Below, piece after piece: positions 17,583-28,914 of a stretch of 64,000 nt of DNA (positions within the stretch are counted from its first letter, which is position 1; each line of letters starts with the position of its first letter). A program made the position numbers and the translations under genes. The notes under the pieces were generated by a model. It saw nothing but the letters and a program-made list of their open reading frames with translations. It was not told the origin of the DNA and did not search any database. The stretch is from RH-AL1 sp965277355 (GTDB lineage Bacteria; Pseudomonadota; Alphaproteobacteria; Rhizobiales; Beijerinckiaceae): assembly GCA_965277355.1 (NCBI GenBank), contig CBDICN010000001.1, positions 496,001 to 560,000 on the forward strand, read 5' to 3'.

Positions 17583-18650
17583 GTGTGGTCTGAGCATGAG
17601 GAACTCAATCAAGTAAAGCGGGACTTGATGGAAGGCAAAACCGCTACCCCTGTAACGATACGAAAATTTCTTTCTTGGTTTGGTGCTCAAAGGCGCACCG
17701 TTTTAAACGTACAATATATCAACGGGGAGCTAGTAAAAGTCGGGGTGCATACAATTCCTGATTATCTTAATATATGGGTTGATACGCCTATAACATTCGA
17801 GCTAGACAAATTCGACGATGCTGGAAAGCAAATTGATAAAGAGGTTGAAGTCGAGGTCGACAAGGAAGATCCTCACTTTGAGGCTGACGACATGAGCCTC
17901 AAGAGTTCATCAGAACGACTTTCCTATAAGATTGGCAAACTAGCAGCCGCAAATAACGCTCCCGTTAGTGTTAAGCCCAATGCCACTCTCAAAGAAGCAA
18001 TTACAATCATGATTGCGAGAAACTTGTCGCAACTTCCAATCATGACAAACGAGAGGGACGTCAAGGGTGTGGTAAGTTGGGCGTCGATCGGGACGCGACT
18101 CATCGCCGGAAAGGAGGGGGTGGATGTTCAGTTTTATATGGATGAGCATCATGAGGTCTCGGCATCCTCATCGCTTTTTGATGGAATAAAGATTATCATT
18201 GAGCACAACTATGTGTTGGTTAGATCAACAGATCGCAAGATAACGGGCATTGTAACGTCCAACGATATTTCCGAGCAGTTCGAAGAGATTAGCACGCCAT
18301 TTCTGCTCATCGGCGACATAGAAAATAATTTACGTCACCTTATCGGTTTGAAGCTCAACCTGGAAAACATGAAGCAGGCCTGCGGAGAAAACAACTTGCC
18401 TTCCGACTTTTCTGGCGTCTCTGATTTAAATTTTGGCCATTATATCAGGATTCTTAGCAATGAAGCTAATTGGTACAAGGTCGGGCTGCATTTGGACAGA
18501 AGCGCATTTTGTGAGGAGCTGTCAGACGTAAATCGGATCAGGAATGACGTTATGCATTTCGACCCCGATCCGCTCACTGTGCAAGATTTGTCTAAGCTTA
18601 GAAATGTCGCTAAGATGTTTGACGTTTTGAAGATCATGCACGCTATATGA
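17583..18650 (+). CDS. CBS-domain protein with N-terminal wHTH-like region and C-terminal HEPN domain; low-GC, probably acquired
   Basis: 355 residues from a GTG at 17583, preceded by AAGGA 8 bases away. Residues ~1-75 contain FLSWFGAQRRT and look like a small winged-helix-like module. Residues ~118-235 form a CBS pair (VKPNATLKEAITIMIARNLS, then TGIVTSNDISEQF), which usually binds adenine nucleotides. The last ~115 residues look like a HEPN domain: an all-helical segment with R320-N-D-V-M-H325, the Rx4H motif of HEPN ribonucleases. The gene is clearly AT-richer than its neighbours (for instance 21 G/C in 17761-17820) and uses rare codons. It begins 21 bases after pccB. Function as a nucleotide-sensing RNase or defence effector is inference. 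Confidence 0.7.
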   Translation: MWSEHEELNQVKRDLMEGKTATPVTIRKFLSWFGAQRRTVLNVQYINGELVKVGVHTIPDYLNIWVDTPITFELDKFDDAGKQIDKEVEVEVDKEDPHFEADDMSLKSSSERLSYKIGKLAAANNAPVSVKPNATLKEAITIMIARNLSQLPIMTNERDVKGVVSWASIGTRLIAGKEGVDVQFYMDEHHEVSASSSLFDGIKIIIEHNYVLVRSTDRKITGIVTSNDISEQFEEISTPFLLIGDIENNLRHLIGLKLNLENMKQACGENNLPSDFSGVSDLNFGHYIRILSNEANWYKVGLHLDRSAFCEELSDVNRIRNDVMHFDPDPLTVQDLSKLRNVAKMFDVLKIMHAI

Positions 18651-18651
18651 T

Positions 18652-19629
18652 CTACTTCGGCCGCAACCGCGCCAGCACCGTCGCCGCCACGTCGAACGGG
18701 TTGCGCGTGAACCGCGTATAGGCCGAAAACGGCAGGGTGACGCCCGCCGTGCCGCCGCGCTCCTTCGCATCGTCGCCGCTCGCATGCAGCCGCCCGGCCG
18801 GGTTGACCGGCGCCTCGGTCTGCTTGGAGGCGGCGATCATCGCCGGACCCGCCAAAGCATCGAACAGGTGCGGCGAGGTCTGCGCCATCACGCTCAGCAT
18901 CTTGCCGGCGCCGCCGACGTAGACATCGCGGCGGATCTCCGTGGCGGCGGACAGGATGGCGAGGGCCACCTCGTGCGGCGTGTAGGCCGGCGGCGGCAGC
19001 GTCGGCTCGCTTGCCATGTAGTTGCGGGCGCGGCCGGGCAGGGGCGTGTCGATCGAGGCCGGCTTGATCAAGGTCATGTTGATCGGCACGCGGTCCGCCT
19101 CGAGTTCCATCCGCAAAGCGTCGGTGAAGCCGCGGATCGCGTGCTTGCTCGCCGAATACATGCCCTGCATCGGGATCGCGAAGTCGCCCGCGACGCTGCC
19201 GACGTTGATCAGCGTGCCGCCCTTGTCGCGGAGATGGTCGACAGCCACGAGCGAGCCGTAGACCGTGCCCCAGAAATTAACCTGGAAGAGGCGCTCGTGG
19301 TCCTCGTCCGAGACCGCGTCCATACGGCCGAAAATCGATTGGCCGGCATTGTTGACCCAGGTGTCGAAGCCGCCGAACGAGGTCCGCGCCATCGCCGCGA
19401 GCGCCTCGACGTCGGCCCGCTTGGCGACATCGGTCGCGATGAAGGCGACGCCCGGCGAATGCGTCTCCAGCTCGCGCTGCAGGCGGCCGAGTTCTTCGCC
19501 GTTGCGCGCGGCGAGGACCAGCCTTGCCTGCCGCTTGGCGGCCGCGCGCGCGGTGGCGAGGCCGATTCCGCTTGTCGCTCCGGTGATGACGATGACTTGG
19601 TCGCGCAGGCGTTTTTGTTGATGGAACAT
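18652..19629 (-). CDS. SDR-family oxidoreductase
   Basis: 325 residues from the ATG at 19629, with GAGGG five bases upstream; the longer open frame to 19896 overlaps the BrnA-like gene and is not used. It is a classical short-chain dehydrogenase: VIVITGATSGIGLATA for NAD(P) binding, NNAGQS, and the active-site Ser followed by YSASK. A C-terminal extension of about 80 residues after the catalytic core is typical of a membrane-associated SDR subgroup often annotated as SDR family NAD(P)-dependent. Substrate unknown. It ends 1 base from the CBS-HEPN gene, convergently. Confidence 0.85.
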   Translation of the reverse strand: MFHQQKRLRDQVIVITGATSGIGLATARAAAKRQARLVLAARNGEELGRLQRELETHSPGVAFIATDVAKRADVEALAAMARTSFGGFDTWVNNAGQSIFGRMDAVSDEDHERLFQVNFWGTVYGSLVAVDHLRDKGGTLINVGSVAGDFAIPMQGMYSASKHAIRGFTDALRMELEADRVPINMTLIKPASIDTPLPGRARNYMASEPTLPPPAYTPHEVALAILSAATEIRRDVYVGGAGKMLSVMAQTSPHLFDALAGPAMIAASKQTEAPVNPAGRLHASGDDAKERGGTAGVTLPFSAYTRFTRNPFDVAATVLARLRPK

Positions 19630-19731
19630 GGACCCTCGCAGATGGTAGGCACGCGCGGCGGACGCCCGGACAGGGCACCCGAGCGCGCGCATCGAACTAC
19701 GAACGCCGCGCGGCAGCAAAAGGAGCCCACC

Positions 19732-19965
19732 GTGATGGAAGGAAAGCGACGCAGGCCAGCGAGCGCCCATGATACGGCGGAAGCCGTCTTCAGGCCGGCG
19801 CCGCGCGAGGCGTCCGAACCCGCCGAACCGCCGACGGCCGTGCCCGGAGCGCGTGAACTGGTCTCGCTGCGTGTCGACCAGGACGTGCTCGCCCACTTCC
19901 AGGCGGACGGTCCGGGCTGGCAGGATCGGCTCAACGCGGCCCTGCGCCGAGCCGTCGGCCTCTAG
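19732..19965 (+). CDS. Orphan BrnA-like antitoxin-type protein
   Basis: 77 residues from GTG 19732 (AGGAG six bases upstream) or ATG 19735. The C-terminal ~35 residues, VSLRVDQDVLAHFQ followed by GWQDRLNAALRRAV, match the ribbon-helix-helix-type core of BrnA antitoxins, which bind DNA and normally neutralise the RNase toxin BrnT. No BrnT reading frame lies upstream or downstream, so it is an orphan. It may act only as a small DNA-binding regulator, possibly of the divergent SDR gene whose start is 102 bases away. The N-terminal half is proline/alanine-rich and probably disordered. Confidence 0.7.
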   Translation: MMEGKRRRPASAHDTAEAVFRPAPREASEPAEPPTAVPGARELVSLRVDQDVLAHFQADGPGWQDRLNAALRRAVGL

Positions 19966-19990
19966 GACCTGCGGAGGGCCGTCGGCCGTA

Positions 19991-21079
19991 TCAGCCGTTC
20001 GCGCTGGGTGTTTCGGCGGGTTTGGCGCCGCCGTCGCCCTGTTCCGCCAGCGTCCCGAAGGCCGGAGCCGCGTAATTGTAGAGCTCGATGTCCTTCTCGA
20101 GGATCAGCTCGGCATCGTGGTTCTCGCGCAGGATCTGGCCGAGTTCGATGACGCGCTTGTACTCGTTGATGGGCGGCAACCGGGTCTCGCCGTCAAGGCC
20201 GAGAGACTCGGCGACGTGCTCGGGGAAATGTCCGGCATCCGAGCGCAGCGCGAGCACGTCGAACTCGGCAAGCTGCTGCAGCGCCGTCGCCATCGCGCCC
20301 TTGTTGACCATTTCGTCCGGCGTCGAGTTGGTCAGCAGCCGAAGCAGCGGGTTGGCCAACGCCGCGAAGACGGGCGGGGGTGCCCGCCTGAAGAAGCGCC
20401 GGCAGGACTGGCGGTCGAACGTCTCGATGTCGCTCAGGGCCTCCATGACGACCTCAAAGGTCATCGAATCGCGGGGTCCGAGCAGATCGCGGGTCTGTTG
20501 GTTCGCGCTCTTCAGGAAGATCAAACGTTCGGCGAGCTCCTCATAAGGCTCGCGGAACATCGCGATCGTCTTAAAACCTTTGCTGAGATGGATGTGGAGA
20601 TTGTTGACGAGCAGGCGACCGCTGATGAACAGCGATTCCGCGTCGGGCAGGCAGAAGGCCTGGGTCGTCGTCTCCATGCCGTGGCGGTCTACCCCTTTGT
20701 ACCAGTATTGAAAATGCGGCTTCAAAGCCTCGTCGAGACGCCACAAGGGCAGCAGATGGGTCTCGAGCCGGAACACCTTCTGCGCAAGGTAGGTCGGCCT
20801 TTTGCGCCGGTAGATGATGATGCCGGATTTCTGCTCGGTGATCTCCAGGTCTTCATACTGCTGCAGGTTCGGGACCATCGTCTCGTCGATGCGGAAGCCG
20901 CAAAGGCCGGTCGCATGTCGACCGGCGGCTACGAGTTCGGGCCGTAGCTCGTTGGCCTCCATCGTCAAAAGATCCGTGCCGTCGCCGCGAATCTTCATGG
21001 CGGGCGTGGTGCCGCCGGAATCGGGAATCAGGAAGGCGTGAACAGAGACACCGTCATCGTGGTGAATGCCGAACATCAT
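19991..21079 (-). CDS. Protein of unknown function, possibly sulfotransferase-like
   Basis: About 362 residues if the ATG at 21079 is the start (the frame is open to 21250, but that extension looks non-coding). No signal peptide or membrane helix. The middle contains FKTIAMFREPYEELAERLIFL, which resembles the 3'-phosphate-binding segment of sulfotransferases, but I see no clear P-loop, so the assignment is weak. The composition and codon use match the chromosome and the frame is long and uninterrupted, so it is a real gene. It is divergent from pccA, 200 bases away. The function should be treated as unknown. Confidence 0.6.
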   Translation of the reverse strand: MMFGIHHDDGVSVHAFLIPDSGGTTPAMKIRGDGTDLLTMEANELRPELVAAGRHATGLCGFRIDETMVPNLQQYEDLEITEQKSGIIIYRRKRPTYLAQKVFRLETHLLPLWRLDEALKPHFQYWYKGVDRHGMETTTQAFCLPDAESLFISGRLLVNNLHIHLSKGFKTIAMFREPYEELAERLIFLKSANQQTRDLLGPRDSMTFEVVMEALSDIETFDRQSCRRFFRRAPPPVFAALANPLLRLLTNSTPDEMVNKGAMATALQQLAEFDVLALRSDAGHFPEHVAESLGLDGETRLPPINEYKRVIELGQILRENHDAELILEKDIELYNYAAPAFGTLAEQGDGGAKPAETPSANG

Positions 21080-21279
21080 GTACGGTTCGAACCCTTTGTA
21101 CCCGAGCTGTTCGCCTAACCCTTCGGTATGTGAGGCGCGGCATTCTCTTATATGGTGCGACTTCGCATCGCTAGGTTGCCGGCGTCGAAGTCGTTCCGCA
21201 ATTGCCACCGCGCGCCGCATCGCCGCTTGTCGTTGCGACCCCTTGCGCATAACACGACGCGCGTCGGGGTGGGGCGGGC

Positions 21280-23301
<2,022 letters not shown>

Positions 23302-23361
23302 GTCGTTTCGGCGGACGCCAAGCTTAAGGACGCGCTAACTCGGCGCTGATATTGTCGTGCA

Positions 23362-23682
23362 ATGGTCGTCCGCACGCGTCTTCGCGCCTTCCTGTTTCCG
23401 ATGGTCCTGTACTGCGTGTCAGGCGGAATCGGCGGCTATTTCGTATGGCACGCCATCAACGGGGACCGAGGTCTCAAGGTGAGCGACGAGTACGAGAAGT
23501 CGATCGCCATGCTGACAAGCCAGGTCGTTGCCACCAAGATCGAGCGCGCGCAATGGCAGCATCGGATCGCGCTGATGAAGGGCGACGCCATCGACCGGGA
23601 TCTTCTCGAGGAAGAGGCCCGGGTGACGCTCGATCGTGTCGGTAAGAACGACCTCGTCGTGTTTTTGCTCCAGCGGCGCTGA
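23362..23682 (+). CDS. ftsB: Septum formation initiator protein (FtsB/DivIC family)
   Basis: 106 residues with one N-terminal membrane helix (about 10-29) and a following coiled coil of about 40 residues, ending in a short C-terminal tail with EEEARVTLDRVGKNDLVVF. This matches the FtsB/DivIC architecture: a bitopic divisome protein that with FtsL and FtsQ activates septal peptidoglycan synthesis. In many Rhizobiales it lies immediately upstream of the pyruvate dehydrogenase operon, as here, which supports the call. Start at the ATG; no defects. Confidence 0.85.
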   Translation: MVVRTRLRAFLFPMVLYCVSGGIGGYFVWHAINGDRGLKVSDEYEKSIAMLTSQVVATKIERAQWQHRIALMKGDAIDRDLLEEEARVTLDRVGKNDLVVFLLQRR

Positions 23683-23973
23683 GACATACGACGAAGGTCG
23701 TAGGAATCGTTTGCTAAAACACGATTTTTCCACAGCGGCGGCCATGGCGGTGGCCATGGTGGCAGCGGCCATTGTCGCTGATGGTCGCTCCTGGGCGCGT
23801 CCGCCATGAGGCGCCCAGCCGAGCGTAGCAGCCATGCCTTCACGGAAGGCGCTGGCTAGACTAGAAAGATCAGGCACTTAGCTGCCGCGTCTCTCCCGTC
23901 CGGCGATCTCGCTTTGTGGTATGACCTGCGCTAGGTAAGTCCCTATATCTCATGTTTGCGCGAGGGATCACTC
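23683..23973. promoter_or_regulatory. Upstream region of the pyruvate dehydrogenase operon
   Basis: No gene is visible in these 291 bases. It contains three GGCCAT-type repeats between 23742 and 23772 and an inverted repeat CTGGGCGC (23791-23798)/GCGCCCAG (23811-23818) with a 12-base loop. The pdh promoter must lie here or in ftsB, but I could not identify specific -35/-10 boxes. Confidence 0.4.
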
Positions 23974-24990
23974 ATGGCCGACCAAACGGCTCAGGACGCG
24001 CATGTCCCGGCCGCGCCGCCGCCGCCCGTCGAGTTCGACAAGGATCAGGAGCTCAAGGCCTACCGCCGCATGTTGCTGATCCGCCGCTTCGAGGAGAAGG
24101 CCGGCCAGATGTACGGCATGGGCCTCATCGGCGGCTTCTGCCATCTCTATATCGGCCAGGAGGCGGTGGTCACCGGGCTGATGCTCGACGCCAAGCCGGG
24201 CGACCAGACGATCACCGCCTACCGCGACCATGGCCACATGCTCGCCTGCGGCCTCGACCCCAAGGGGGTGATGGCCGAGCTGACCGGTCGCCGAGGCGGC
24301 CTGTCGAAAGGCAAGGGCGGCTCGATGCACATGTTCTCCAAGGAGAAGCACTTCTACGGCGGCCACGGCATCGTCGGCGCGCAGGTCCCGCTCGGCACCG
24401 GGCTCGCCTTCGCCAATCGCTATCGTGGCAACGACAACGTCTGCTTCACTTATTTCGGCGACGGCGCCTCGAACCAGGGTCAGGTTTACGAGGCCTTTAA
24501 CATGGCCGAGCTGTGGAAGCTGCCGGTCGTCTACGTGATCGAGAACAACCGCTACGCGATGGGCACGTCGATCACCCGCTCGTCGGCGCTTACCGACTTG
24601 TCGAAGCGCGGCCAGAGCTTCAACATTCCCGGCTTCCAGGTCGACGGTATGGACGTGCGCGCCGTGAAGGCCGCGGCGGACTTGGCGCTCGAATGGTGCC
24701 GCGAGGGCAATGGCCCGATCATTCTCGAGATGCAGACTTACCGCTACCGCGGCCATTCGATGTCCGATCCCGCCAAGTACCGCACCAAGGACGAGGTGCA
24801 GAAAATGCGCGAGGAGCACGACCCGATCGAACAGGTCAAGGCGCGCCTCCTCAAGTCCAGTCAGGCGAGCGCGGACGAGTTGAAGGCGATCGACCAGGAC
24901 GTCCGCAAAATCGTGGCCGAGGCGGCGGATTTCGCCACTCACGATGCCGAGCCCGATCCCTCGGAGCTCTGGACGGACGTGCTGCACTGA
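23974..24990 (+). CDS. pdhA: Pyruvate dehydrogenase E1 component, alpha subunit
   Basis: 338 residues from the ATG at 23974, which has GAGGGA seven bases upstream. With the beta subunit it decarboxylates pyruvate using thiamine diphosphate and loads the acetyl group on the E2 lipoyl arm. The thiamine-diphosphate motif runs from GDGASNQG to VIENNRYAMGTS, and the conserved YRYRGHSMSDP holds the phosphorylation-loop region. YRDHGHMLACG is the conserved early motif. First gene of the pdhA-pdhB-pdhC-lpd cluster; the gap to pdhB is an unusual 492 bases and carries a repeat. Confidence 0.96.
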   Translation: MADQTAQDAHVPAAPPPPVEFDKDQELKAYRRMLLIRRFEEKAGQMYGMGLIGGFCHLYIGQEAVVTGLMLDAKPGDQTITAYRDHGHMLACGLDPKGVMAELTGRRGGLSKGKGGSMHMFSKEKHFYGGHGIVGAQVPLGTGLAFANRYRGNDNVCFTYFGDGASNQGQVYEAFNMAELWKLPVVYVIENNRYAMGTSITRSSALTDLSKRGQSFNIPGFQVDGMDVRAVKAAADLALEWCREGNGPIILEMQTYRYRGHSMSDPAKYRTKDEVQKMREEHDPIEQVKARLLKSSQASADELKAIDQDVRKIVAEAADFATHDAEPDPSELWTDVLH

Positions 24991-25090
24991 TGGGATTTTC
25001 CTTTTCGCATCAGGCCGCTCGCCGCTCAGACGTCAACGCCTTCCCTCCCCTTTGCGGGCTATCGCGTTCACAGGTCTTGGTGCGCGAATC

Positions 25091-25312
25091 CTCCTCCACG
25101 AAGTGGGGGAGGGGGACCATGCGCAGCATGGTGGAGGGGGCGGCCACCGCGTCAACCTCGACGAGGAGTCGCGGCCAGGGAGGCAATGCCCACCGCGATG
25201 AGCCCGGCGGCCGCCCCCTCCACCGCCTCGCAGCCGAGTTTACGCTGGCTGCGCAAGCTTGCCAGCGGCGGTCCCCCTCCCCCGTGCTTCGCACAGGGGA
25301 GGATCCGCGCGC
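25091..25312. repeat. Large palindromic repeat element in the pdhA-pdhB gap
   Basis: Two arms about 65 bases apart are reverse complements in two blocks: GGCCGCCCCCTCCACC (25209-25224) pairs exactly with the strand opposite 25130-25145, and GGTCCCCCTCCCCC (25270-25283) pairs with the strand opposite 25103-25116. Each arm also ends in its own small hairpin around CACGAAGTG or GTGCTTCGCAC. Short GC-rich palindromes like this recur in intergenic spaces of Rhizobiales genomes. A second small hairpin, CCCCTCTCCACAAGGGG, lies near 25413-25429. The whole 24991-25482 gap contains no credible gene. Confidence 0.7.
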
Positions 25313-25482
25313 CAAGATGTGTGAGTCCGGTAGCCCTTGCGGGGCGGGGCAGGGGTGGTGGTCGCGGTGCTCTTCTGGGCGGTCCGCGAAGCATTGCACG
25401 ACCTCCATCCCTAACCCCTCTCCACAAGGGGTAGGGGAAAGCGCGGCGTGTTTGCCGCCTCTCTTCGAAGGCATGTAAGGAT

Positions 25483-26907
<1,425 letters not shown>

Positions 26908-26927
26908 GCACCTGATGGAGGCGTGCG

Positions 26928-27158
26928 ATGGTCGAAGCCACCAACGAGTTCATCGTCGAGATGCTTAGACGCATTCAGGCCGATCTATCGGAACTGAAGG
27001 TCGATGTTCGCGAGGTTCGCACGCGGGTCGGTCATATCGAGGTCCAACTCGCGAGCCTCGAGACCCGTATGGCCGATCTGTCCAGCCGCATGGACCGGCG
27101 CGACGAGCAGATGGAGCGGGTCATTCGCCGGCTCGACCTCACCGAAGCCTCTCACTAG
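26928..27158 (+). CDS. Small coiled-coil protein inside the pdh operon
   Basis: 76 residues from the ATG at 26928, with GGAGG five bases upstream. Apart from the first ten residues the whole chain is a regular heptad pattern (EMLRRIQADLSELKVDVREV and onward), so it should form a parallel coiled coil. No membrane helix, cysteine or catalytic motif. It lies 20 bases after pdhB and 15 before pdhC, clearly in the same transcript. I do not recognise a named family; similar short coiled-coil genes are widespread as hypothetical proteins. A scaffold role in the complex would be guesswork. Confidence 0.65.
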   Translation: MVEATNEFIVEMLRRIQADLSELKVDVREVRTRVGHIEVQLASLETRMADLSSRMDRRDEQMERVIRRLDLTEASH

Positions 27159-27173
27159 GATTCAGCCGACTCC

Positions 27174-28574
27174 ATGGCCATCGACATTCTCATGCCCGCT
27201 CTGTCTCCGACGATGGAGAAGGGCACCCTTGCCAAGTGGCTCAAGAAGGAGGGCGACGCCATCAAGTCCGGCGACGTGCTCGCCGAGATCGAGACCGACA
27301 AGGCGACGATGGAGGTCGAGGCCGTCGACGAGGGCGTGCTCGCCAAGATCGTGGTGCCGGAAGGCTCGGCCGACGTCCCGGTCAACCAGGTGATCGGCTT
27401 GATCGCGGAGGAGGGCGAGGACGTCTCCGCCGCGGCGCAGCCGTCACCGAAGCTTGCCCCTGCCGTCGCGGCCCCGCCGACCGCGCCGGCCAGCGCCGAC
27501 GACATGGTGCTGCGCGCCGAGCGACCCGGCGCCACGCCCGGCGACCCGAGCCCGGCGAGTGCGCCCGCGAAGGCCAAGCCGCAGGCGGGTGCGTCCGGAA
27601 AGCCCGAAGCGGCGGGCTCGCGGGTGATCGCCTCGCCGCTCGCGCGCCGCATCGCCAAACAGGCCGGCCTCGACCTCGGTGCCATCGAAGGAAGCGGCCC
27701 GCAAGGCCGTGTCGTCGAGCGTGACGTCCGCGCGGCCGAGACGGTCGGCCCGAAGATCAAATCGGCGCCCGCGACGCCGGCGCCCGCGGCCTCGGGCAAG
27801 ACGCCGGACGTACGAATTGCCGCCGCGCCGACCGCGTCGGACGAGACCATCAAGGAAATGTTCGAGCCGGGCAGCTTCGAGGAGGTGCCCCACGACGGCA
27901 TGCGCAAGACGATCGCGCGCCGCCTCGTCGAGGCCAAGCAGACGATCCCGCACTTCTACCTTGAAGCCGATTGCGACATCGGCGCTTTGATGGCGCTGCG
28001 CGCGCAGGTCAACGCGGCGGCTCCGGTCGATAAGGACGGCAAGCCGGCCTTCAAGGTGTCGGTCAACGACTTCGTCATCAAGGCGCTGGCGCTCGCGCTG
28101 CAGCGCGTGCCCGAGGCCAACGCCACCTGGACGGAGGGCGCGATGTTGCGCCACAGGCACTCAGACATCGGCGTCGCGGTGGCGGTCCCCGGCGGCCTAA
28201 TGACGCCGGTGATCCGCCGCGCCGACACGAAGACCTTGTCGGTGATCGCCAACGAGATGAAGGACTACGCCGCGCGGGCGAAGGCCCGCAAGCTGCGCCC
28301 TGACGAGTATACCGGGGGCACCTCGGCGGTCTCGAACCTCGGCATGTTCGGCATCAAGAGTTTCGCCGCCGTGATCAACCCGCCTCACGCGACGATCCTC
28401 GCTGTCGGCGTCGGCGAGAAACGCGTGGTGGCGCGCGACGACGTCCCGGCGGTCGCGACAATGATGAGCGTGACGCTCTCGACCGATCATCGCGCGGTGG
28501 ACGGCGCGCTCGGCGCGCAATTGCTTGGTGCGTTCAAACACCTCATCGAAACGCCAATGGGGATGTTGGTGTGA
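27174..28574 (+). CDS. pdhC: Pyruvate dehydrogenase E2 component, dihydrolipoyllysine acetyltransferase
   Basis: 466 residues. Domains: one lipoyl domain (1-80, lysine in EIETDKATMEVEAV), an alanine/proline linker, the peripheral-subunit-binding domain (ASPLARRIAKQAGLDLGAIEGSGPQGRV, about 145-180), a second linker, and the catalytic domain from about 235 with DHRAVDG carrying the catalytic His near the C-terminus. It transfers acetyl groups to CoA and forms the core of the complex. Its lipoyl domain is nearly identical to that of PdhB, suggesting duplication or gene conversion. The stop codon overlaps the next start by four bases (GTGA). Confidence 0.96.
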   Translation: MAIDILMPALSPTMEKGTLAKWLKKEGDAIKSGDVLAEIETDKATMEVEAVDEGVLAKIVVPEGSADVPVNQVIGLIAEEGEDVSAAAQPSPKLAPAVAAPPTAPASADDMVLRAERPGATPGDPSPASAPAKAKPQAGASGKPEAAGSRVIASPLARRIAKQAGLDLGAIEGSGPQGRVVERDVRAAETVGPKIKSAPATPAPAASGKTPDVRIAAAPTASDETIKEMFEPGSFEEVPHDGMRKTIARRLVEAKQTIPHFYLEADCDIGALMALRAQVNAAAPVDKDGKPAFKVSVNDFVIKALALALQRVPEANATWTEGAMLRHRHSDIGVAVAVPGGLMTPVIRRADTKTLSVIANEMKDYAARAKARKLRPDEYTGGTSAVSNLGMFGIKSFAAVINPPHATILAVGVGEKRVVARDDVPAVATMMSVTLSTDHRAVDGALGAQLLGAFKHLIETPMGMLV

Positions 28575-28914
28575 CTGTTTCTTACCTTGAGAGCGATACG
28601 CCGGTCGTTAGCATGCCGAGAGTTCGGGAGTTCAGCCTTCTAACGTCGCAACTGACGCAGTCAGAATTTAATGCTGCCGTTGATCACATCAATAGGCCCA
28701 TCTCAGGCCACGAAATTCGTACCTCTAGCTGGATGCCGGGAAGCGACGTCACAGGAACACCGCTGCAGGGCACTATTTCGATTTGGCCGGGCGTCTATTC
28801 GGATTGCTGGTGTTCCACACGTTCATGCAGAGAGCGGATGAATGGATGACCGGGCGTTTTGCAAAGGATGGAGAGCCGATCCCAGGAAGAACTTACTTAA
28901 TGAAGCAATACTAA
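28571..28914 (+). pseudogene. Frameshifted small gene of unknown function between pdhC and lpd
   Basis: Begins at a GTG that overlaps the pdhC stop (GTGA). The first ~66 codons read smoothly, with EIRTSSWMPGSDVTGTPLQ. After about 28768 that frame turns into tryptophan/cysteine-rich nonsense and stops at 28849. The frame one base back instead reads coding-like sequence, HYFDLAGRLFGLLVFHTFMQ then RADEWMTGRFAKDG, and stops at a TAA that directly abuts the lpd ATG. A single-base deletion (perhaps with a few codons lost) explains this. The gene is less GC-rich than pdhC and lpd. Family not recognised. Confidence 0.65.

Noticed and set aside
23740..23775. Tandem GGCCAT repeats as a CRISPR or REP array upstream of pdhA
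   Set aside because: Only three short, unevenly spaced copies, with no palindromic unit or spacers; most likely GC-rich simple sequence.
28571..28849. A 92-residue intact gene between pdhC and lpd
   Set aside because: The last third is Trp/Cys/Ser nonsense while the next frame continues as plausible protein; a frameshifted gene explains the data better.
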